From Sclerodactyla briareus (taxonomy: Eukaryota; Echinodermata; Holothuroidea; Dendrochirotida; Sclerodactylidae): DNA of 64,000 nucleotides. A program made the position numbers and the translations under genes. This document shows, one piece after another, positions 1-10,900 of this stretch; positions within the stretch are counted from its first letter, which is position 1, and every line of letters begins with the position of its first letter. A model generated the notes under the pieces. The model did no database searches, was not told the DNA's origin, and saw only the letters and a program-made list of their open reading frames with translations. The DNA lies in assembly GCA_026419785.1 (NCBI GenBank), contig JAODTK010005797.1, forward strand, positions 179,001-243,000, read 5' to 3'.

Positions 1-1100
1 CGAGGTGAATGTGGAATAGGACAACAGGACAGGTCTACATTTGGTATGTAGTTGAAGTTGAAATTTTTGTGGTGGGATTTTTCTCATCAAAGTACAGGAA
101 CCCTATATTTTTTGTCAAGAAGGTGTCCGTTTTTGTGAAAAATTGAGATTCGTTGAGAAAGTTCCATATGCTGTGCCCACTGAAGCTGGTACAATTTCCC
201 AGTTGTCTGTGTATCTGGACACAGGTTATCCGAAATGAGTCTTTGTGCTTTGTCATTTCACTGTGGTTCACTGCTTAAGCACATGGTTATATATAGGATT
301 TGTATGCATACAGTAGACAGGCCAGGCCTTCTCAACTGGCGGCGCACGCACCACTTGTGACACTTTGAGGCATTCCAAATGGTGCACGACGGACTGGCGT
401 GGAAAAAAAAAATAAAGAAAATAAAGATGAAATACAGAAAACATGTTAGATCGCCTCAGCTCAATAAGAACATTGTTTTGGTTATTTTGCAGCTGGGAAG
501 TACCTTCACCAATAGTCTGAAAAAACGTTTCGTGAGATGGAAATTTGAATAGAGACGTTGCTCGATGCTTTGAGGCATGAGAAATGCCGTTTACTGCAAT
601 CTGGGGGGTCTGCCAAATTTCCTTACACGCTCTGCGCCAAACTATGATGGCGCTCCGCTCGATAATAACATCGTAGTTGGCACTTTCATGAAAATAGTTG
701 AGAAGTCCTGCTCTAGGCTATACTCAATTACATTTCAGCTGAAATTGCAGTCATATTCCAGTGAATTTGAGATGTTTCTAAGTTGATTTTGGTATCTTTG
801 CAAGCAAGAAATTAGCTTGTTGCTTCTTTGGAAGACATTGTAATTCACCATGTTTTTGGCCAATATCAAAATAAAAAATTTCCTGTTCCCTCTCAAACTT
901 TTCGCATGGTTGAATATTTTAGTTTCATGTATTTTTTCAAAGGATATGCTACAACAGTGGAACATGCCACACAGCATCTTGGTTGATCTATAACAAAACA
1001 GTGCATCGAGGAAACCAATAAGAGTGTAACTCTCCAACGCTTAATCCGATCGATCTGAATCTGGTAAATGTGTATGTATAGTGAAAATTCAGACGAGTTC
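1..1100. other. Intergenic stretch, nothing recognised
   Basis: A/T-rich sequence downstream of the collagen gene. No coding exon, RNA gene or clear repeat structure was recognised here. Confidence 0.5.
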
Positions 1101-1109
1101 GAAAGTGAG

Positions 1110-1370
1110 CATCACTGCATGTCTGCTGCCCTCTATTTTACAGGTTTTACACAAAATGGAAAGTTAGTCCGATTTACATGAAACTTGGTGGGTGGAAACA
1201 AAAGTTGGTCCTGAAAAAAATGACAGAGATTTCGAGGTCACCGGAGGTCAATTTTTGGGAACTTTTTCTAACTTTGTCCGATTTGAACAAATGGGGACTA
1301 CAGTTGGCCCTGAACAAAGTTAGGGAATTTCAAAGTCATCAGAGGTCAAATGAACATAATTAATGCGCTA
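1110..1370 (+). repeat. Dispersed repeat copy (family also at 36815-37130)
   Basis: Shares several phrases with the intronic stretch 36815-37130: tctgctgccc followed by acaggttttt-like sequence, then a stretch ending aaacttggtg, and ttggtcctgaa near the end. The aaacttggtggg phrase also recurs in the 4.9-5.9 kb array, so these belong to one sequence family. Similarity was judged by eye. Confidence 0.6.
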
Positions 1371-1966
1371 TCTCTAAACAAGGTCCACAAAGGCTATTTC
1401 TGCGGGGATATACACGTCTGCGCTTCACCCCTGCACATGTCTAGTTTCCACATGTGTTGACTGATACTCGGGTGTGGTTACATTGGTGCAAATTTGCAGA
1501 TCTCCATGTTTTTTGTTTTGTTTTTTTGCACAGGTGCTATTGAGGGGTAGGGGGCTCCACGAGGTTTTGCACTTACGCCTTATTTATGTGTGGGTTTGCA
1601 CTCGCCCCGGCGTAATTTGAGCTCTGCCGATGGTACAGATTCATGAATTGAGGTCAGATTTAATTGCGGGAATTGCCACGCCTCGTGTTCGACCGGGGTA
1701 GCAAATTCCACTCTAACCACAATGGATTGATGAACTGAAAGTTGGCTGTATTAAGGTACCCTTTACATCACATTGAATAATACAGAATCAATAGGTGAGC
1801 CACTGTGCCATTGGCACTTTTTGTCAAGATGGTGTCATTTTTCGTGGAAAAATATCGGATGTTGCCCATATGAGATGCGAGTACTCGCATGTGTTTATGT
1901 GGATATAGGGTATCAGAAATAAGTCAAGGGATCGCTGTTGCCCCAAGGTTAGCTGGCTTCATTTTT

Positions 1967-2843
1967 GTCTCGCCTGAATGGAAGTCAGGAAGAGACTTCA
2001 GTGTGTCACGTCTGGAGTGTGTGTATGTGTGTGTGTATGACACTTTCTCGTTAGCAGGATTTCTCACAAACCATGAGATTGAATATGACGAAATTTTGTG
2101 TGTAGCACCAGGGTTGTGTGTACACGATCTGATTAGATTTTGTGCCAGCAAGTCATCATTAAGTTGGGTTAATTGTTTTTTTTAATTTATTGTTTTAGCT
2201 AGTTAGCAAGATTATGCAGGAACTGTAGTTGCTCCAATGATGCTAGTTTGGCAGGTAGGACTGGATGACAGGTAGATGAACTGATTAGATTTTCAGCCTA
2301 AAATATGCTAATTAAGTGGTCTAACTTTTTGCATAAATTATGCGAATTTTCGAGTTCGTCTGATTTTTTCACGAAACGTAGTGGATGTGGCCGGTCTCCT
2401 GGTTCCCAAGAAATTAAAAGTGAAGTTGGGGTCACTGGAAGTCATTTAATGTGTCTAATTTCCATAATTTATGCAATTTTTGAAAGTTTCGTTGATTTCC
2501 ACAAAACTTGGTAGATGTGATCCACCTTTGATCCTGATCATTTTAAAGGTACAGCTAAGGTCTGTAGAGGGATTGTAGGTGCCTAATTTCATAATTTATT
2601 CCAATTTCCAAATCTATTGGTAAGAATTCGGCAAAATCAGTAGTATGGTCCGTTAACATTTGGAATCAGATGTGTTTGATGTGGTCTGAATTTGTATGAT
2701 TCCATATTATAATAGCTTTATGGAGAATAAGCAATGGGAACGAGTAAACCATAGCTCTGTGACAGTTTACGCTGTTATAAAGAGGGTGATTGTTGGTTTG
2801 TGTAGTGGAATAATAAACCACTGATCGCGCAACCAGGCGAGAC
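1967..2843. mobile_element. Non-autonomous terminal-inverted-repeat element, copy 1
   Basis: Begins GTCTCGCCTG and ends with the exact reverse complement CAGGCGAGAC. Just outside the ends, caagggatcgc (about 1925) and gcgatcgccttg (about 2852-2863) are also roughly inverted, so the true ends may be 1925-2863. Internally it shares ctcgttagcaggatttctc and tctgattagattttg with the second copy at 4607-6267. No transposase-like reading frame is visible, so this looks like a deletion derivative or MITE of a DNA transposon. The superfamily cannot be told from the termini. Confidence 0.6.
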
Positions 2844-3471
2844 GTTTTTTGGCGATCGCCTTGTTTTTTTTTATCATGTGCATGTTTGTCTAAATAATGT
2901 GCATATATCTTCACATAACTTCCCATGTCATGTTTTCTGCACACAGTACTCTGTTATAAGAGTGTTTTTGACTAAGAACTTCCAAAAACACATCACAAAC
3001 CAACCATAATTCAATAGGTGAGAGTTGGTTGAACACAAAGATATGGAAGGAGAGAATACATTTATTGTCTGCATCTGAGGGCTGTGATGCAAGTATGGTA
3101 CAAGGGATTCCTGAATTTTAAAGGACAATGCAGGCTTGGATACAACAGAGGTATATCATAGAGATTGGAAACGGTTGTAAGGTCCAAACCCATTTAAATA
3201 CGATGATCCTATGTGGAGTTATGGCCCCTTCAAAGTTTGGGGCCATTATGCGGGAATCCCAATTGCACAAAATCGCATTACGTCAACTGGGACAACCCGG
3301 AAGCTATGTCAGTTTTCATTGATTCATTGTTGAATAAGTCAGCATTTAGCGTAATTTTGTCTCTCCCCAGTTATCATGCAATTACCTACCAACCAACTAT
3401 AGCAATCCCCTCCCATAGAATAAATGCTTTTCGAAGTGAAAATATTGTGTGAATTTAAAATAAAAAAAAGG

Positions 3472-3548
3472 TTTGCAGGGTTGTGCAAGATGCCATCATT
3501 TTATTATGTATGATGGGATGCTTCCCAACTTGCACAATACCCTGCAAG
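3472..3548. repeat. Fold-back element or hairpin
   Basis: The left arm, ttgcagggttgtgcaag followed by ccatcat, pairs with the right arm, atgatgg followed by cttgcacaataccctgcaa. A short A/T-rich loop separates them. The arms differ only by small gaps. It could be a tiny fold-back transposon remnant or a structured repeat; no gene is associated with it. Confidence 0.7.
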
Positions 3549-4303
3549 AAAACTTTAAAAGACTCGCGGGAACGAAAGTCGCATGAACACTTTCTTTGAT
3601 TTTCCTTGCGACGTCAGAGGAATTTAGCAGTATGACAGTGGGTGTGTGTATGTTTATGTTGAGTGTGTGTGTGACCCCTGCTTGTTAACAGATAACTCTG
3701 ACCCCACTTGGATGGATGAAGATCATACTTGGCATGTGTGTTCCCATGATGAGGACATGAATCCTGTGTTTTGTTGCAGTCAGAAGTTCATCTGAGGTCA
3801 CCAGAGTTCAAAAGTCTGAAAACCCTATAATCCCACTGCCCATCTCCTGAAAATACTGGTCTAGAGCCGCTCCTGCTGGCTTCAAGCGGCTATATAAGTT
3901 GCAACTGCGCAAATCTGGGGTGACCTGATTGAATACACAGTTTAGCATGATCGTCAAACAGCTTCGTAAACAAATGTGCATTCGGTCAATTATGAAGCAA
4001 ATGTCATATTGCAATAATGCCACGACACCCCAACAATGATTCTTATATCGCAGTAACCCATGTGATATCATATTAGTACTATTTCTTACAGAACACTTCA
4101 CGTTATTTGAGAAATTTGCAGACACACGATCTACATTCAAGGCTGGAAACATGCAGGATAGACACTTGTGGAGTGCCGTTTTCGGCCATCTGGAGAGTTT
4201 GTGAGGACAAAAATGTTCGTGTACGAGCCGCGACACCCGATGGTGGTGCTCCGCTTAGATAGTAATCAACCAATTATCCACTCCTGTTTAGCCCCCTTTG
4301 AAG

Positions 4304-4336
4304 CCCCCCCCCCCCCCAAAAAAAAAAAAAAAAAAA
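4304..4336. repeat. Poly-C / poly-A homopolymer run
   Basis: A run of C directly followed by a run of A. Similar C or G runs occur at 6347, 15460, 35007, 36380, 39669, 42322 and 56617, all places where base counts are likely to be unreliable. Confidence 0.8.
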
Positions 4337-4606
4337 TGGGAAAAAATTGGGAACCTACAAACAACTCGTCTATAACTAAGCCTTTTGGCTTTCCTGGTTC
4401 CCATAATAGATCAGCCTCTTTATAATTCATCCTGTAGTTGTCCTTTAAGGGATTGTTTGGGAATGACTATTGATTTTCTGTAACAACACTTTTTGTAAGT
4501 TTTGATATCTATTATGGAATATGACCACACAAACCTCACATAAAATTGTGGTTGGCTTGTATAAACAGCACAGATTCCTCCTCAATTTCCCAGTCTTTGT
4601 CTTCTT

Positions 4607-6267
4607 GTCTCGCCTGAACAAAGTTCCGGGAGAGACTTAGCAATCACTTTGTCTGTTTGTGTGTGTCCCACTTCCTCGTTAGCAGGATTTCTCCGAAACA
4701 GCAAGACCCAATTTTGATGAATTTGATGTGGTTCGGGGTTTTGTGAAAACATTCTGATTAGATTTTGGGCACAAAATCACAAATAGTAATCACTTAGCCT
4801 ATTTTCATTGTCTAGTCTCGTTAGCTAGATGACAGAGGTACAATATATACTACGGTGACTTGGTTCGGCACATATGTTCAGGATAGAAGATTCAGGGTCA
4901 ATTGAGGTCATACATTGTGTCCTAATTTGCATAGTTTATGCAAGTTGGTTGGATTTTTATGAAACCTGGTGGGTATAGTTTACCTTAGTTCTGCATTTTA
5001 TCATGGTTTCAGGGTCACTGGAGGTAATTCAAAGTGTCTAATTTGCATAATTTATGCACAATTTTGTAGTTTGCCAGATTTTCATGAAACTTGGTGGGTA
5101 TGGCTCACTTTATACTCTACAACATTTTTAACATAGACTGGAGGTCATTCAGTGTGTCTAATAAGCATAATCTATGCAAATCTTGAAGTTGGTTGGATTT
5201 CCATGATACCTGGTGGTATTGTTGACCTTTGGTTCTGAATTTTTATCATGGTTCCAGGGTCACTGGAGGTAATTCAAAGTGTCTAATTTGCATAATTTAT
5301 GCACAATTTTGTAGTTTGCCAGATTTTCATGAAACTTGGTGGGTATGGCTTAATATTTTCTCTCCAACATTTTTAACATAGACTGGAGGTCATTCAGTGG
5401 GTCTAATTGGCATAATTTATGCAAAATCTTGAAGTTGGTTGGATTTCCATGATACCTGGTGGGTATGGTTCAACTTCAGTTCTGAATTTTTATCATGGTT
5501 TCAGGGTCACTGGGGTAATTCAAAGTGTTTAATTCGCATATTTATGCACAATTTTGGAGTTTGCCAGATTTTCATGAAACTTGGTGGGTATGGCTTAATA
5601 TTTTCTCTCCAACATTTTTAACATAGACTGGAGGTCATTCAGTGTGTCTAATAAGCATAATCTATGGCAAAACCTTGGAAGTTGGTTGGATTTTCATGAA
5701 GCCTGGTGGTATGGTTCAACTTCAGTTCTGATTTTTATCATGGTTTCAGGGTCACTGGAGGTAATTCAAAGTGTTTAATTCGCATATTTATGCACAATTT
5801 TGGAGTTTGCCAGATTTTCATGAAACTTGGTGGGTATGGATCAATATTTTTCTCTCCAACATTTTTAACATAGACTGGAGGTTATTCGAAAGTTTGTTCA
5901 ATGTCTATGAACTTATGTGTATGGTCTACCACAAAATTTGAACATTTACTCAAGTCACGGATGGTTATTCAGTTTGTATAATTTCCTCATTCATGCGAAT
6001 GTTCAAGTGTGTTGGATTCCCATAAAAAATATTGTAGTCCACTATTGATCCTGAGATATTTATTCAATGGAAGTTGAGTATTGTGTCTAATTTGCATTTC
6101 CACAAAACTTATACTCCTCGGGTAGCATGGTCATATCAGCTCATGATTATGACTTGTTCACTAATTAGTTAGCTGTTCTGTCAATGCTGAAAGCAGCAAT
6201 GGAATGACATTGTATTAATTGTTTGCATGGTACTGATGGAAGTGACCACTGCGTATCCAGGCGAGAC
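4607..6267. mobile_element. Non-autonomous terminal-inverted-repeat element, copy 2, with internal tandem expansion
   Basis: Starts GTCTCGCCTGAA and ends CAGGCGAGAC, the same inverted termini as the copy at 1967-2843, and is followed by gggcgatctcc, which resembles ggcgatcgcc after copy 1. The left part matches copy 1. The centre is enlarged by a four-copy tandem array (4880-5900), which explains why it is nearly twice as long. No coding capacity was seen. Confidence 0.6.
4880..5900. repeat. Tandem array, about 245-bp unit, four copies
   Basis: The phrase beginning gcacaatttt recurs near 5057, 5301, 5547 and 5791. Each unit holds two related half-units, one with gttggttggatttccatga and one with agtttgccagattttcatga, each containing the near-palindrome ttgcataatttatgcaa. 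It lies inside the second TIR element. Confidence 0.8.
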
Positions 6268-7174
6268 TGGGGGCGATCTCCTTGCTCGGATGATATCGAG
6301 GCAGGGTGAACTACTTCTAACCTGCTCCTGGGACTGCCTTTCATGTCCCCCCCCCCACCTGTGTCCCCACCTGAAAGGACTGAACTCCAGGACCCGACCA
6401 CTCTATATGAGGTGGGAGTTCAAGTTCAACATGACTGCTCACAGCAGATCGACGAGACCCTAGAAAGTCCACTGCATCACAGCTTAACCATGAAGTGAAG
6501 ACCTCACCCATCGCAACTACAAGGAAAATAAGTGTAGCGACTGCTGGAATTTGAGCCCAGAGAACCCAGAATGTCCACTTGCAAGGCATCACTGATACAT
6601 ATTCTTCTGTTCCCTTCTGTAATATTCATGTTAATTTCACCAGAGATCATTAGAAGTCCAAAAGTGAAAATTAACTCTGCTGTCATCGAAAATGACCTAA
6701 GAAACTTGATTCACAAGGAAACAAAGGTCAAAAGTCACTTAGATGCTGGTCAACTGATGGATCAAAATTGGTGCACTCCCAACGCTAGCAGACATTTGGT
6801 TTTGTTCATGTCATGGCCCAAAAACTCAAGATATTGTGCTGACGAACTTTTCAGTTCGTCCTCACATGAAATCATTTCTACCATATTTGACCTTGAGACA
6901 AGCTTAGTGTAATACCACAGTAGGTACAGGCAGATGTACACTATTACAAGTAGAATTCAGACTATTTTGTCTTGTTGAGCATTATAATGCAAGGAGAATA
7001 GTGCTACACTTTTTTTTTTTTACATCATTGGGATTTTCTACAGTGAATCATGAACGTAAGAGCAGAAACACCAAAACTGTAAGGGGAGGGAGAATGGTGC
7101 TACTACATGAAGAATCCCAGAGAAAAGAAGTACAACACCAGGCAGGGTTTTTCATAGGGAAGCTTGAAATTCAT
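6268..7174. other. Intergenic stretch downstream of the collagen 3' end
   Basis: No gene recognised. A plus-strand frame of 113 codons at 6571-6912 has a hydrophobic start, but no homologue or splice context was seen and it is not called. Confidence 0.4.
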
Positions 7175-7180
7175 TTTATT
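7175..7180 (-). promoter_or_regulatory. Candidate polyadenylation signal AATAAA
   Basis: TTTATT on the plus strand is AATAAA for the collagen transcript. It is the first such hexamer downstream of the stop codon at 7779, giving a 3' UTR of about 600 nt. Confidence 0.4.
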
Positions 7181-7778
7181 TTTTTTCTCATTTCCAATAT
7201 AAAAAAATAACATCTTCAGATTGAAACAGCTCAATTTGTATTTACCATAGAAAACATTACAGATATAAATGCAAGCAATTTCCCATTCGGAATATCACTA
7301 GCCCACTCATATGTTGTAGGGTCAGTGGGTTTAGTTGGCTTCTAAATCTACAGGAGCTCATTCAGCGAGAGCCTGTTCCTCCTTATAAGTTCGATAGCAC
7401 CCAAATAGCAGCAGAGCCGCCGTGGGATTTCTTGAGATTTTTAAAATCTTTCCCATGCTGTTCCCTCATTCAAGAACTAGAGAAAAAGACGTACAGTACA
7501 CTTACATAATTTTTTTATGGTAACAAAATTGGATGGTACTATAAGAAGATTTTGAAAAAAGGATGAGGAATTTGAAGAATCCAGTCAGAGTAGCCTCTCT
7601 CGCATGGTAAGGTGTGCAGTGTGAGTGTATTTAGGTCCTGACAGCTTCCCTACGATAGGACACCACACAATCCGTTACCCCCAGGCTAGGGGGATAGATG
7701 TTTGAACAGCAGCATGTCACTGTGCGAGAGAGGTGGGCCTACTCAAAAAAAATTGTTGTAAACCATTAAAAAATTGAT
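7175..7778 (-). other. Probable 3' UTR of the collagen gene
   Basis: Non-coding sequence between the TAA stop and the first AATAAA. Its extent is inferred only from that hexamer; transcript ends are not visible from the sequence. Confidence 0.4.
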
Positions 7779-7922
7779 TTATACGAAGCAAACAGGTCCT
7801 AGTTCTAGGCCAAACTCCTGGCTCTCCAAGCCAATGTCTGCTGGGGCAACGTCAACTATTGGCAGTTTCCTGGTCGACCTTGTAGTATTCCAAGACTGCA
7901 CTTGACCATCCTCAGTGTGGAA
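7779..7922 (-). CDS. Last coding exon: end of COLFI C-propeptide
   Basis: The acceptor cttacag precedes TTC CAC ACT; the TAA stop is at 7779-7781. The frame gives [14 protein letters not shown], then [19 protein letters not shown] and GPVCFV, the hallmark end of fibrillar collagen C-propeptides (RLPI.D.AP.D.G...QEFG...GPVCF). The last Cys normally pairs within the propeptide. The DGC cysteine expected after TED is not seen (DGQ), and about eight residues around the usual GKTVIEY segment are missing compared with vertebrate chains, so a local deletion or assembly gap is likely. Joins in phase 0 to the exon at 9440-9650 (ERYQ/FHTEDG). Confidence 0.93.
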   Translation of the reverse strand, partial: FHTEDGQVQSWNTTRSTRKLPIVDVAPADIGLESQEFGLELGPVCFV

Positions 7923-10900
7923 CTGTAAGAGAAGACGAGAATGGATCATAAATCCACGAACAATCCACATGAATGTAATGAAGAGAAGCAACTGATGTGG
8001 ATCACAGCAGCAGAGCTGGAGTCAAAGAATACTTTGTCAAAGACCTTTGAAGACGAAGAGTTCTGTGTAAGCAACCCAGTTGGGAACAACACACCTGGTA
8101 TGATGGTGGGTTATGGCTACCATTATCCTGGAAGATTTCGTTCGAGGGCCCACAAATTACAATCTTGGCATATTGAGATTTTTCTCTGACCCTCGACTCA
8201 CTGGAAGTGAGGCCTTCCTACCACCCATAACCCGGTTTTACAGACTTCTCTGTAGTCCTAATATGACATTGTATACCGGTTTTGGAACTCATTTATGAAT
8301 GAAATCAGGTTGAATTTATTTATCCAAGATTTCGGAACATAGACTTGCTGCACCTCGGGAATGAAAAATGATTACCTAATGACTCCTGGTTTTATGTTGG
8401 AAGCAATTTATGTTTAAGATTCGTGCTTGTATTACGATTGTTGACATCACCAGTGAGAATGTTCAACTGGTGATGATAAACTTTGATTATTCGGCCACAG
8501 GCATTTTTTTAAAATTCCATGGTTGCGCTTCGTTCCTGTGGTGATTAAATGACACCACCGAAAGAAAAAGTTGGGTCCTCTAAAATAAAGAGCAAGTGAG
8601 TAAAAAAAGGCAATAATTTGTTTTTTAAAAGATATATTTATATTACCAAATACACTGCCAAAACCATGCCAAGTAGAATCCATGTATATGTCAATATGGA
8701 AGGGAGGGTGGGGAACTCTACACTAAGTGTTTTGAAACATTTATCTAGCCATCACCAATTTTCATGTAAGCTTCCCAATATTGGGATATAAAATTACCCC
8801 ATGCACACAAAAAGTGGAGTGGTTGCTTATCCTTTCCCGTTTTAACAGGCTGAGCGATTGGTTTAAAAATATTTCTACGGCTTTCCAGCCATCTGGGGGT
8901 CCATGAAACTTTAAATTTGCCTTCTGCGCCTTTCATGGGGGTTGGTGCTGCAGCTAGACTTGAAAAATCAAACAAACCCCAGCGTTTCCGAAAACAAAAC
9001 GCGCTCGCTTGGTGACTAGGACAAGCAACATGAATCATATCAAACCAATACTGGCTTAGAAGTGCATAGACATTCAATACCAAGCTGTATCGTAAATGGC
9101 ACTCAATCTTACCTGTTCCCAAGATTATGATATGGTTAATGATATGGAGGTGCAAAAAGATCTCTTCTATTCCGCGTATTCGAAGTTACAGTATTCGTAG
9201 GTTAACATTTCAGCCCTTTTTCCATGTTGGTTTGGATTCTACACCGTAAGGCCCGGAGATTGCAGATGTTGTTTGTTAGAATAAGATGCACTTGTCAATA
9301 ACATGATGCATTACCTATCACTAGGATTAGGGCCAAATATGGGTAGCCATCAAATGCGAGGCAACTCAGATGTGCCCCACTTGATCATACAGAAACTGGC
9401 AAGATTCAAAAACTTTACTTGGCATCCATCCTCTATTACTTGATAGCGTTCAGTGCTCTCTGGCCCATGCTAAGGACGGTTCATGACATGTGAGCAGGAG
9501 CAGTGACTCTCTGTGATCCCCTCGGAAGCCCTCACCGACAGCTACCACGTTCTTGCAGTAGAAGGTGAGCTTCTGTGTGGCCTCGCTGACATTCAGTCTC
9601 AGGAATGTGAACTGAGAGGCATGGGACCTCGTATGTGAAATGTTGATTAGCTGAAGAAGAATAGAGAATAGTAAAGATACTCATTGGAAAACCCGAGTAG
9701 TACCACTCAATTCAATCAGTCTCAGGAATGTGAACTGTTGAGGCATGGGCCGCCGCCTATGTGAACTGTTGATAGTAAAGAATAATAAGGAATAGTAAAG
9801 AATACTCATTGGAAAACCCCACAATACCACTCAATTCAATCAGTCTCAGGAATGTGAACTGTGAGGCATGGGCCTCCTATGTGAACTGTTGATAGTAAAG
9901 AATAATAAGGAATACTAAAGCATACTCATTGGAAAACCCCACAATACCACTCAATTCAATCAGTCTCAAGAATACCTCAGAACTGTTAGGCATGGGCCTC
10001 GTATGTGAACTGTAGATAGATGGATGGATGGATAGATCAGATAAGAAGCAGCAGGCTCTGTCTGTTTTCTAGGATTCCTGCAAATCTTGGCAATCAAGTT
10101 TCATGACCAAAATGAGGGATTTCCTCCACTTTCTCTATATCTCATAACGTAACAACGTAACGTAACAACATCCCTTCATGTAATTTTCTTGACTCTCCCA
10201 TGACTCAACAACTTTCCCTGATTACAAAGTATCCAAGCCTGGATTTTTATCGATGGAATTCCATGACTTTTGTAGGTTTTCCGGACCGAGGGAACCCTGG
10301 TTTTCATGGGCAATGATGTTAGAGATTCTGCTAATTGTGGGAGTGGTCAACAAGAATCTTATCGATAGTTAAGGTGCCATAGGGTGAAAAATCTGTTTTC
10401 AGTTGATTCAGCTGGCTATTCACAAAATTTCACCATGAGATTCAGATGACATGGCTACCCTGCCATGAAATACTACTCAGTTCGATCAGTCACTGCTCCC
10501 AGTTCCTCAAAAGTTGAAGAATTGCGCTTTGATACAGCTCGATTTTGATTTTGATAGTGTACACTCACTTTACTACCGCTTGGCATGTCACTGAAGTAGG
10601 TGTGGCCAGTCTCTCCAACGAACCATGTGGCGTTGGCGGTGATGGGTACAGTTGGTGGAACACAGGTTGCCTTGGTCTCCCTGTTGCAGTATACCCTGAA
10701 GGCATCCTTGATGGAACCATCCGTTGTGGGTCAATCCAGTATTATTAGTCTGCAAACACGAGTGGTATACAGTTGAATTTCCATTTGTTCTCCTTTCCAG
10801 CCACAAAACTACCCATACTATAGTAATCTTTGTACTGACTGAAACTACAATTCATTCGTTGCTGCCGGCCATCATTTTTTTTTTCTTATTCATTATTGTT

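Noticed and set aside
6571..6912. 113-codon plus-strand frame with a hydrophobic N-terminus
   Set aside because: A stand-alone frame without promoter, homologue or polyadenylation support; chance is likely in A/T-rich DNA.
8745..9155. 136-codon minus-strand frame in the last intron
   Set aside because: No COLFI similarity, no acceptor/donor pair that keeps the frame.
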